Source of the DNA: Bacillota bacterium
Lineage (GTDB): Bacteria; Bacillota_C; Negativicutes; CTSoil-072
Reading direction: 5' to 3'
NCBI GenBank assembly: GCA_017861495.1
Contig: JAGFXW010000019.1
Location: 1 to 19,799, forward strand
DNA: 19,799 bases
The position numbers and the translations under genes are program-made. The notes under the pieces are model-generated. The model worked only from the letters and a program-made list of their open reading frames with translations, was not told where the DNA came from and did not search any database. Below are positions 14,412-19,799 of this stretch, piece by piece; positions within the stretch are counted from its first letter, which is position 1, and the number at the start of each line of letters is the position of its first letter.

Positions 14412-14460
14412 TCCGAAAGGATGTCGATATGTTATACTTATCAAGACAATCCTTTTCGGA
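14412..14460. promoter_or_regulatory. Inverted repeat and extended -10 upstream of the repressor
   Basis: TCCGAAAGGATGTC (14412-14425) and GACAATCCTTTTCGGA (14445-14460) are imperfect inverted repeats. The 19 bases between them hold TGTTATACT (14430-14438), an extended -10 on the plus strand, and TATAAC on the minus strand. This is the layout of a repressor operator overlapping divergent promoters. Confidence 0.45.
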
Positions 14461-14525
14461 GGTTGTTCTGTGAGGAAGTTGCACCGTCTTTGCGAGAGAT
14501 GGGGTGCAGCTTCCTTTTCATTTTC
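14445..14525 (+). ncRNA. Possible second small RNA or leader
   Basis: The plus-strand extended -10 at 14430-14438 would start a transcript near 14445. It would end at a 12-bp stem GGAAGTTGCACC/GGTGCAGCTTCC (14474-14485 with 14503-14514), followed by TTTTCATTTT. An alternative is a 43-codon frame starting at GTG 14470, seven bases after GGAGG; it overlaps the hairpin and the next gene and resembles nothing known. The -35 region is poor, so evidence is moderate to weak. Confidence 0.3.
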
Positions 14526-14543
14526 CAAATGCCCGAAAACAAA

Positions 14544-14750
14544 TCAGCTGCCATTCTGGCGCATTTCTTCTGGCGGCTTTCCGGTGTTTACCTTAATATA
14601 ATCCTTTACGCTGCCTTCTGTAATTCGCCATTGGCGACCAACCTTAAACCCAATTAATCTTCCTGTTTTTAGTTCATCCGCGATTACCTGCTCTGATACT
14701 TTTAATAATTCCGCTAGCTCTTTTGGAGAGTAAACAGGTTCCAACGTCAA
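14544..14750 (-). CDS. Excisionase-family HTH_17 DNA-binding protein
   Basis: A short protein of about 68 residues. YSPKELAELLKVSEQVIADELKTGRLIGFKVGRQWRI follows the standard HTH_17 (MerR-like winged helix) pattern, ending with the Trp-Arg-Ile wing and DYIK. Such proteins act as excisionases or as small regulators of mobile elements. The frame also opens at GTG 14759, but that codon overlaps the ribosome site AAGGAGGTG, so TTG at 14750 (seven bases after GGAGG) is the likely start. The promoter is very strong (14776-14805) and carries phased repeats. Together with the neighbouring repressor and the other HTH gene it forms the control module of the element. Confidence 0.75.
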   Translation of the reverse strand: MTLEPVYSPKELAELLKVSEQVIADELKTGRLIGFKVGRQWRITEGSVKDYIKVNTGKPPEEMRQNGS

Positions 14751-14775
14751 ATTATACACCTCCTTTTTTTGTTTT

Positions 14776-14818
14776 ATTATATATTTAACTATATTTAATT
14801 GTCAATAGCTATATTTAA
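14776..14818 (-). promoter_or_regulatory. Strong promoter with phased operator repeats
   Basis: On the minus strand a consensus TTGACA (complement of 14800-14805), 18 bases and a consensus TATAAT (complement of 14776-14781) precede the HTH_17 gene. TATATTTAA repeats at 14780-14788, 14790-14798 and 14810-14818, that is at 10 and 20 bp, placing the copies over the -10, in the spacer and just upstream of the -35 on one face of the helix. Confidence 0.7.
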
Positions 14819-14884
14819 TTATATAAATTACTAAGAATAATAACAATAACAGGAAGTTAAAAGGATTTTGCAAGTTTTAATAGA

Positions 14885-14947
14885 ATGAAAAATAGAAGCG
14901 CTTATGCCGTATGTCTTCCGGCTTTTGCAATCACAGCCTATACATAG
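14885..14947 (+). CDS. Possible 20-residue peptide
   Basis: ATG at 14885 opens a 20-codon frame (MKNRSAYAVCLPAFAITAYT) ending in TAG, followed within 10 bp by a terminator. The ribosome site is poor (AAAGGA lies about 18 bases upstream), and the promoter is uncertain. It could be a peptide, a leader or chance. Confidence 0.2.
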   Translation: MKNRSAYAVCLPAFAITAYT

Positions 14948-14953
14948 AAAACA

Positions 14954-14990
14954 AAAACCACACTGCTATTGCTGGCGTGGTTTTATTATT
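14954..14990. terminator. Bidirectional hairpin terminator
   Basis: AAACCAC-A-C pairs with G-C-GTGGTTT around the loop TGCTATTGCTG, with A-rich sequence on the left and T-rich sequence on the right. It separates the HTH control module from the envelope cassette. Confidence 0.6.
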
Positions 14991-15054
14991 TTACTAAAAT
15001 AAAGGGTGATTGATTATTTTAGGTATTATTTCCAATGATAGAAGGAGGGATATT

Positions 15055-15687
15055 ATGATTATCCAAAGTACCAAAAAAATATGGTGTATGCTTCTCTTTT
15101 CTGTGATATTTGTTATAAGTGGGTGTGGTGGTGGAATTATTGGTTTACATGCAGAACAGAAGCCACCTCTACATGAAGTGAAATTGGGGAACTTTGATTC
15201 TAAAATTAAAATAAGCGTACCATTTGAACTAAACACAGTAAAGGAACCAGACATGCCAGAGAGTATTCGAAAGTATATATTAGGACAAGAGGCTTATGAG
15301 GGTTTTAACAAAATAATGGCTGTTCAAATCACAAACTGTTGTTACAATGAAAAAGTACTTCCTAGAGAATGGAAGCCCAGTCTGGAAGGTGCCGTTGATG
15401 GAGCTGTCAATGGTATGGCGAAAAATAGCAGTATAAGCAATTTTTCAAGTACTAGGACCCCCACTGTAGTTACTGTTATTTCTGGCAATAATAAATCACC
15501 AGAATTTGGTGTTTTAACAAAACAATTGTATTATGACAATAAAAACAAAATACCAATTGAGCAACAAACTCTTTTTGTAACAGATGGCCTCTCGCTATGG
15601 ATGGTTATGGCTAAATATGGTCAGAATGATGAACCTGCTAGAAAATTGGTTGATAATATACTTCAAACATTTGCGATAATAAAATAA
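15055..15687 (+). CDS. Putative lipoprotein of unknown function
   Basis: A 210-residue exported protein. Residues 1-25 form a lipoprotein signal: positive start (STKK), hydrophobic stretch and lipobox ISGC, with glycines after the cysteine. It should be lipidated and held at the membrane surface. The body has a mixed alpha/beta pattern; the end (TDGLSLWMVMAKYGQND and LVDNILQTFAI) loosely recalls DUF1795/PsbP-like periplasmic domains, but I do not recognise the protein with certainty. ATG at 15055 follows AGGAGGG; an upstream TTG at 15010 would lack a ribosome site. It is the first of three plus-strand genes in a region visibly richer in A and T than the phage gene at 17788. Confidence 0.7.
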   Translation: MIIQSTKKIWCMLLFSVIFVISGCGGGIIGLHAEQKPPLHEVKLGNFDSKIKISVPFELNTVKEPDMPESIRKYILGQEAYEGFNKIMAVQITNCCYNEKVLPREWKPSLEGAVDGAVNGMAKNSSISNFSSTRTPTVVTVISGNNKSPEFGVLTKQLYYDNKNKIPIEQQTLFVTDGLSLWMVMAKYGQNDEPARKLVDNILQTFAIIK

Positions 15688-15706
15688 TTCAATGGGGGGA
15701 TGCTAA

Positions 15707-16243
15707 ATGTATTGCGAAAAATGTGGCAAACAAATCACAGCGAGCGCAGTATACTGCAAGCACTGTGGACAAAAAATAATCTTCGAACATGAAGATTGTC
15801 TGTCAGACATAAATTGTAAAAAAGAAACTGTGGTATTAGAAACTACGAATGGCAGCGAAAATACGTGCAATAACAAAGAAACTAAAGACAGTTCTTCGAG
15901 CACCGGCGGATTGTCCATTGTTGGATTTGTAATTGCCATAGCGACTGGAAAAGGACTTGCAAAATCATATTATAATGACCCTGTTGCTCATCGTTATATA
16001 GAACATATCGGTGGTGGCTTACTTTCTGGAGCGGTTTGTGGAATTATTCCTTTTTTTCTTAGTCACCAAAGGAAGGCTGGTCTTAAGAAGTCTAATTTTG
16101 TTTCTTGGGGTAGTTTTTTGTTTTGTACTGTGGCCGGATTAGTTGGCGGACTAACTTTCGCTATCCCCGCAAGCATTTGCTTAACCATAATCATTTGGTA
16201 CATGTCAAAGAAAGAAGGGGAGAAAGAAGAGGTTGAGGAGTGA
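15707..16243 (+). CDS. Zinc-ribbon membrane protein
   Basis: A 178-residue protein. The N-terminus is a zinc ribbon with cysteines 3, 6, 17 and 20 (MYCEKCGKQ and YCKHCGQKI), followed by a polar linker rich in Ser, Thr and Asn (about 28-65). Next come hydrophobic, glycine-rich segments near 68-85, 104-125 and 135-165, and a charged tail (KKEGEKEEVEE). This is a cytosolic zinc ribbon joined to a membrane anchor, a common but functionally vague architecture. ATG is preceded by GGGGGG with 8 bases spacing. It starts 19 bp after the lipoprotein gene and ends 4 bp before the next gene, so the three are co-transcribed. Confidence 0.7.
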   Translation: MYCEKCGKQITASAVYCKHCGQKIIFEHEDCLSDINCKKETVVLETTNGSENTCNNKETKDSSSSTGGLSIVGFVIAIATGKGLAKSYYNDPVAHRYIEHIGGGLLSGAVCGIIPFFLSHQRKAGLKKSNFVSWGSFLFCTVAGLVGGLTFAIPASICLTIIIWYMSKKEGEKEEVEE

Positions 16244-16247
16244 TTAG

Positions 16248-16793
16248 ATGCAATATTGTAGCTATTGTGGAAAGAAATTTTTGCTATTGTTCGGTTCTGT
16301 AAATGGTGTATTGAAAACTATTGTATTAACTGCTCTAGTAGCATTTATCATTATTACAATGCCTTGTGTTTCAGCAGAAGATGAACGCTGGATAAAGGCA
16401 GGAGAAGACAAGTTTGGAGTTTATTACGTTGAAAAACAATCTGTCAAACCGATGATGGATGAGCAAGGGTTATATTTAGATGTTTGGTTTAAAAATGAAC
16501 ACACGACAGCAGGGCTTGAAGATTTGTTAAATAATATGACGCCAAATCCTGATGACGAAACGGTTAATTTGGTATATAACATGAATTACACTGTTTCCCA
16601 TGAAAAAATCAGGGTCAGCAATTGGACACACATGAAACTTAAGGCCGTTATTTATGATAGGAATAATGCAAGTGTTCTTAATAAAGAAATATCGAATCCA
16701 ACATGGGTAGGTTTTAAACCGAAGTCTCCCGTGGACATGGTTGCACAACAAGCGTTAATTATAGTTATTGAACGTGAACAGAATAATACGTAA
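16248..16793 (+). CDS. Secreted protein preceded by half a zinc ribbon
   Basis: A 181-residue protein with an odd N-terminus. It begins MQYCSYCGKKF, a single CxxC that looks like the first half of the zinc ribbon of the preceding gene, then about ten residues, then a complete signal peptide (LKTIVLTALVAFIIITMPCVSA, about 22 residues) ending at a good cleavage site before EDERW. The exported part (WIKAGEDKFGVYYVEKQSV and following) resembles small secreted proteins of the surface-adhesin-E type in Negativicutes; this is a weak recognition. ATG at 16248 has GAGGAG upstream. An internal TTG at codon 22 would give a normal secreted protein but lacks a ribosome site. Confidence 0.65.
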   Translation: MQYCSYCGKKFLLLFGSVNGVLKTIVLTALVAFIIITMPCVSAEDERWIKAGEDKFGVYYVEKQSVKPMMDEQGLYLDVWFKNEHTTAGLEDLLNNMTPNPDDETVNLVYNMNYTVSHEKIRVSNWTHMKLKAVIYDRNNASVLNKEISNPTWVGFKPKSPVDMVAQQALIIVIEREQNNT

Positions 16794-16863
16794 TTGTATA
16801 TACAATGGGGAGAATGCAAATAAGTTCACTGAATTATTTATTAAATAGGTGTTTATAACCATT

Positions 16864-16904
16864 AAACAGCGAGCCTCTTTATCAGAGTAGCCCGCTGTTT
16901 TTTT
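16864..16904 (+). terminator. Terminator of the envelope cassette
   Basis: AAACAGCG (16864-16871) pairs with CGCTGTTT (16893-16900), with CTCT/AGAG inside, and runs into seven T. It lies 70 bp after the last gene of the cassette. Confidence 0.85.
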
Positions 16905-16931
16905 GTATTGATTTTGTGAAAACCTAATCTT

Positions 16932-17222
16932 TCAATCCGGATCGTTGGCTCTTGTATGCCAATTTATTGCAGTGCGGCAAGCCAAATAACACTCTTCCAA
17001 ATATAGATCACGTACCCGGCGCCCACAAGCGGGACAGATAAAAAGGGCTCAGTAAAATCGCAAACATTTTACCCACTCAATAGCTATCAAGAGATTAACC
17101 GCCTCATGATTATGCTGGTAAGAAATTTCAACGCTAAACCCATAAGCCGTAACTGTCGCATAGCCACAAGAAAAGCCATTTTCATCGATCCACTCGTATA
17201 AGAATACAGAGCCGACAGCCAA
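16932..17222 (-). pseudogene. Zinc-ribbon phage protein, broken by an in-frame TGA
   Basis: One continuous minus-strand frame of 97 codons (from TTG 17222) is interrupted by TGA at 17049-17051. Before it the frame reads GSVFLYEWIDENGFSCGYATV and IAIEWVKC; after it FICPACGRRVRDLYL and CYLACR. The set (IEW-x-x-C, then FxCPxCGRRVxxLYL, then a CR motif) is that of a widespread small prophage or plasmid zinc-ribbon protein. The second ribbon half is also damaged, with only one cysteine in place of CRxC. There is no good ribosome site at the start. I therefore read it as a decayed gene. Confidence 0.6.
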
Positions 17223-17257
17223 TTTCTTTACTCATTGCCAGATACTTATATTTACTT

Positions 17258-17500
17258 TCAACGCATATTCAACAAGGTTTTTGCAATTAACAAGCTTCCA
17301 GTATCACGAACCTGCACCGCCCATAACATTAAACCTTTCGCGAAATCATTAAAGTGAATTGTAGCCTCCATAGTGATGTGTTTGCAAGTTTTATGATTTT
17401 TTTCGCGAGACCATAAAAGACGTTCGCTTCCAGGTAATGAGTTACTGGAGGTGAAATCAACAATGAAAAACATCTGGCGCGTAATATTGCAGCAAAGCAT
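17258..17500 (-). other. Open frame of doubtful reality
   Basis: An 80-codon minus-strand frame with no ribosome site at its start. An internal ATG at 17370 would give 37 residues (starting MEATIHFNDFAKG), also without a ribosome site. It could be another worn phage gene, since it lies between two broken ones on the same strand. It resembles nothing I recognise, and part of it lies opposite the peptide gene at 17463-17540. Confidence 0.2.
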
Positions 17501-17540
17501 CGTTTACCTGGTAAAGAAAATCATCGACAACCTGTTTTAA
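17463..17540 (+). CDS. Possible 25-residue amphipathic peptide
   Basis: ATG at 17463 is preceded by an excellent ribosome site, GGAGGTGA, eight bases upstream. The 25 codons begin MKNIWRVILQQ and end KKIIDNLF: a basic, amphipathic or membrane-active helix with a central hydrophobic stretch (SIVYLV). Size and composition recall type I toxin peptides or small membrane regulators, but I recognise no family. It stands alone on the plus strand within a decayed minus-strand zone. No strong promoter is visible, and its last bases overlap the broken gene on the other strand. Confidence 0.4.
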   Translation: MKNIWRVILQQSIVYLVKKIIDNLF

Positions 17541-17689
17541 TCATGCCTTGCATTGAGGTCTTCCTTGCAGAACCCCCTGCACCATTAATTGAAACTCGGG
17601 TACCAATTCAATTGAGCTTCCACTTTTTGCTCTTCACTACCTAGTAAATTACCGCAGCCGCAAGTGAGGATGCGCTTAACAGATTGCAA
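17537..17689 (-). pseudogene. Possible Com-like zinc-ribbon remnant
   Basis: From TTG at 17689 the minus strand reads QSVKRILTCGCGNLLGSEEQ and continues to TAA at 17585-17587; in the same frame beyond the stop comes WCRGFCKEDLNARH. A CxC pair, a GNLLG stretch and a later CxxxC pair suggest a small Com-type zinc ribbon of Mu-like phages that has lost exact cysteine spacing and gained a stop. Recognition is tentative. Confidence 0.3.
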
Positions 17690-17701
17690 AACGATATTAG
17701 A

Positions 17702-17738
17702 AAACCCAAGGATACAAAGAATGTTCGTACCCTTGGGT
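17702..17738 (-). terminator. Terminator after the virion-protein gene
   Basis: On the minus strand CCCAAGGGTAC (complement of 17728-17738) pairs with GTATCCTTGGG (complement of 17706-17716), with one G-T pair, and TTTTCT follows. It lies 50 bp beyond the stop at 17788. Confidence 0.75.
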
Positions 17739-17787
17739 GGTTAATGCCCTAGTTTCAATCGAGGGTATAGTTTTAATTACCTTTCCT

Positions 17788-19347
17788 CTATTTCCAATAC
17801 TTATTTTGAATATACGCTTGAGCTTCTGCCGACGTCATTGGCTTTGCACCATTAAAACCGCCAGCGACAAGTTTGTTGTATAAAGCATCGTATTCAGCAT
17901 CAGTAATTTTGTTGCTTTTGGTTTGTCCTTGGCCACCCATTGCAGCATATAGCGTTTCCATAGCCTGCGGTAGATATACAGCATAAGGATTGACCCGCGT
18001 ATCCTTCGCGTCTTGACGGCTTCTTTCAAATGTTAAGTAGGCGTCGGATATATCGTTTGCTGCCGATAAAGACAACTTTCCGTTTCCGTCGGCACCGTTT
18101 TTATCTTTCACTTGTTGTAGTTCTTTCTGCGTATTGGTTGATAGTTGCGCCCGCCAATTTTGTCCGGCGTTATTCACATCCGTATTCCGCATTGACGTAT
18201 TATCGTGGTTCGTGGCAATTTCTTTCTGCGTCTGAGTGGTAAGAACCGTATCAGGTTTATAGCCAACAGGCATTGCAACCGATTGTCCTTGACCGGTTTT
18301 CGTGTTATACATCGTTACCGTCTTTTGATTGCCTTGGTCAGTAGTATTGACCTCATAATTCGGCGTAGCGCCACTTAACAGGGAAGTCATTTGCTTGCCA
18401 CCGTTTAATTGGTCAATACGAGAAGCCAACGCATACGCGGTTTGCATATCGCCGCCAGCGATCGCTTTTTGCATTGCCAGTTGCAGCGGTTGAACATTCG
18501 CTTGGTTGTACTGTTGTTTCGCCCAAGCGTCTTGTCCCTGCATGACTTCCTCGACGTTGGCAGAAGCGTGGCCGTTTTTCAGTAATTGCAGTTTCAAGTT
18601 GTTGGTATAGGAAGCAGGATCGAAGCCTGCGGATGCTTTCGCTTTGGCTAATGCTGCCGCCCGATCATCTACCGACTGATTGCCACCTAACTGTTGGACC
18701 AGACGATCTACCGTCAACGTGTAATCAGGATTGGACGTTTGCCGCGCTAAGGCAAGCTGTGTTATGTTAGGCTGCGCTGCTTGCGGTACTCCTATATCGG
18801 CTGACGTTGGCGCTTGTACGCCGCTAGTCGGCAGTACGGTATTCGCCAATTGCTGTTGTTGAGTGGTTACCGGTTGCTGTTGCATGAAGCTCTGCTGTTT
18901 CGAGGCAGCAAGCGCATCAGCCGCGCTTGCATCTTTCCTATACGAACCATTAAGAGACGGGAACATGGACCGCAGATAATCGCTTTGCGCCTCGATTTTC
19001 TTCTGCTGTGCGGTAATGGCGGCCTGGCCTTTATCATCGAGGCCGTTTTTCTGCTGCTCTAATCCTTCCCAGGTTTGCTTATTTTTCAAGATAAGAGCAT
19101 CCGTCTTTTGTCCAACCACATCGGAGGAAACCCCCGATCCCGCCAACAATTGATTTAAAGCATCGACTTTATCCTGTTCGTTCACTATTCCATTGGTTGC
19201 ATTCGCTTTATAGGCTTCGGCATCAGCGGCGGTACGCTTCAAGTCAATTAGGCGTTGGTTATTGCCAATCGCCCCGCCGATCAGGGCACCAACCGCATAC
19301 CCGGCGTCGTTCGTTTGGCTGTTAGGATTTCTTAGCCATTGTGTCAT
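17788..19347 (-). CDS. Phage internal virion or DNA-ejection-like protein
   Basis: A 519-residue protein without signal peptide. It opens with NDAGYAVGALIGGAIGNN (residues 13-30), a glycine-zipper-like membrane-active segment, followed by alanine- and glutamine-rich helical sequence with a low-complexity QQQPVTTQQQQ stretch near 155-165. This composition (one glycine zipper near the N-terminus, then long Ala/Gln-rich helices) is that of internal virion or injection proteins of tailed phages, especially podoviruses; no defined domain is recognised, so the call is by resemblance. ATG at 19347 has AAAGGAGG upstream and overlaps the stop of a 31-codon frame (ATGA). Base composition is richer in G and C than the envelope cassette. 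Confidence 0.55.
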   Translation of the reverse strand: MTQWLRNPNSQTNDAGYAVGALIGGAIGNNQRLIDLKRTAADAEAYKANATNGIVNEQDKVDALNQLLAGSGVSSDVVGQKTDALILKNKQTWEGLEQQKNGLDDKGQAAITAQQKKIEAQSDYLRSMFPSLNGSYRKDASAADALAASKQQSFMQQQPVTTQQQQLANTVLPTSGVQAPTSADIGVPQAAQPNITQLALARQTSNPDYTLTVDRLVQQLGGNQSVDDRAAALAKAKASAGFDPASYTNNLKLQLLKNGHASANVEEVMQGQDAWAKQQYNQANVQPLQLAMQKAIAGGDMQTAYALASRIDQLNGGKQMTSLLSGATPNYEVNTTDQGNQKTVTMYNTKTGQGQSVAMPVGYKPDTVLTTQTQKEIATNHDNTSMRNTDVNNAGQNWRAQLSTNTQKELQQVKDKNGADGNGKLSLSAANDISDAYLTFERSRQDAKDTRVNPYAVYLPQAMETLYAAMGGQGQTKSNKITDAEYDALYNKLVAGGFNGAKPMTSAEAQAYIQNKYWK

Positions 19348-19439
19348 TCGTCCGTCCCTCCTTTAGCGACTATGTTTACAAAAATCAACGTGTTAACCGG
19401 TTCGTTTTTATAACAGCATCCATAAGCTTTGGTTTTCAT
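19344..19439 (-). CDS. Small coupled reading frame, 31 residues
   Basis: ATG at 19439 is preceded by GAAGGAACG. The frame (MKTKAYGCCYKNEPVNTLIF and eleven more residues) ends in TGA overlapping the ATG of the next gene as ATGA, and it contains that gene's ribosome site. Translational coupling is typical of phage operons. The peptide has a CC pair and no recognisable family. Confidence 0.4.
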   Translation of the reverse strand: MKTKAYGCCYKNEPVNTLIFVNIVAKGGTDE

Positions 19440-19502
19440 GGTAATCGTTCCTTCTTTCTTTTTTAATCTTATTTACATCTTTTTCAAAGCACTAGCGAAA
19501 GC

Positions 19503-19700
19503 TCACTTCTCTAACATACGCTTCGCATACTCCGACAATGTTTCGCGTAATATTAAGCATTTTCCCGTTTTCCGTGCTTCTTTAAGTTCTTCACCTGTGG
19601 CCGGATAGATATTTGTCCCTGGCCAACCGACTAATATTAGTTCCCATTTCCCCCGGGATATTTTACTTTCCAAGGTATCAAGCCGTGTTTTTAGCGTCAT
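19503..19700 (-). CDS. Small phage-associated protein of unknown function
   Basis: A 65-residue soluble protein. The first 14 residues (LKTRLDTLESKI) look like a short coiled coil; the middle reads GKWELILVGWPGT, a beta-strand pattern, followed by an acidic and basic helix to the end (SEYAKRMLEK). ATG at 19700 has GAGGTGA five bases upstream. It belongs with the minus-strand phage-like genes. I do not recognise a family; similar small proteins lie between head genes in many prophages. Confidence 0.55.
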   Translation of the reverse strand: MTLKTRLDTLESKISRGKWELILVGWPGTNIYPATGEELKEARKTGKCLILRETLSEYAKRMLEK

Positions 19701-19799
19701 GACTTCACCTCACTATTTTGCCTCAAAATAACAAACCGACGTCCAAGGCAACCAAAATTTATTTGTATGTACTTGGATCCCCAATGGTAATAACTTCGC
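19697..19799 (-). CDS. Possible 3' end of a gene entering from the right
   Basis: A frame is open from the window edge to a TGA overlapping the next ATG (ATGA), ending FVILRQNSEVKS. A second frame is also open to a TAG at about 19713 (ending VCYFEAK), so the true one cannot be chosen. Confidence 0.25.
   Translation of the reverse strand, partial: RSYYHWGSKYIQINFGCLGRRFVILRQNSEVKS

Noticed and set aside
14379..14657. Plus-strand 92-codon frame across the HTH genes
   Set aside because: It crosses an operator-like repeat, a terminator-like hairpin and the coding region of the HTH_17 gene, with no ribosome site.
17049..17051. TGA read as selenocysteine or another recoded residue
   Set aside because: No SECIS-like stem is apparent after it, the family has no known selenoprotein, and the rest of the gene also shows decay.

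Overview
The window looks like chromosomal DNA of an anaerobic, low-to-mid GC Firmicute, most likely a Negativicute of the Sporomusa/Pelosinus type. That placement is inference from the style of the proteins (type III pantothenate kinase, PucR regulator, DUF3311-symporter pair), strong AGGAGG-type ribosome sites and the tRNA-Lys sequence. No rRNA gene, no complete tRNA and no CRISPR array is present.

Layout. (1) 1-5556, resident chromosome: a DUF3311 protein plus sodium:solute symporter operon (minus), coaX, an EamA permease and a PucR-type regulator (all plus), separated by clear hairpin terminators. (2) 5571-13118, a catabolic island. A minus-strand run encodes an RraA-type aldolase, a 6-phosphogluconate-dehydrogenase-like oxidoreductase with a DUF1932 tail, two tandem anion:cation-symporter-type MFS permeases and, after a 256 bp gap, a cog3964-type amidohydrolase. 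A divergent LysR gene faces the run. Behind lysR lies an IS66 end fused by deletion to the last 48 codons of a D-2-hydroxyacid dehydrogenase. (3) 13376 to the window end, the left part of a decayed prophage or integrative element: three small HTH genes with structured intergenic DNA, a three-gene envelope cassette (lipoprotein, zinc-ribbon membrane protein, secreted protein), a decayed zone with two broken zinc-ribbon genes and a possible 25-aa peptide gene, then minus-strand genes including a 519-aa virion-like protein.

The most informative signal is a pair of 59 bp direct repeats (5599-5657 and 13367-13425). Each contains exactly the 3' half of a tRNA-Lys gene (anticodon stem to CCA, minus strand) without its 5' half, and each is followed downstream by its own terminator. 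This is the pattern left by two successive integrations into one tRNA-Lys gene: the left scar is the older one (its anticodon has drifted from CTT to CGT) and the right scar is the newer. The intact tRNA should lie to the right of the window. The catabolic cluster therefore sits where the first island's cargo is expected, and the phage-like genes belong to the second.

Inferred joint action: the island genes would import an organic anion, perhaps deacylated by the amidohydrolase, oxidise a hydroxy group and cleave a 4-hydroxy-2-oxo acid to pyruvate-type products under LysR control. The actual substrate cannot be read from the sequence. The prophage part contains candidate regulatory DNA: a strong promoter with 10-bp-phased operator repeats, and two candidate small RNAs placed opposite HTH genes.
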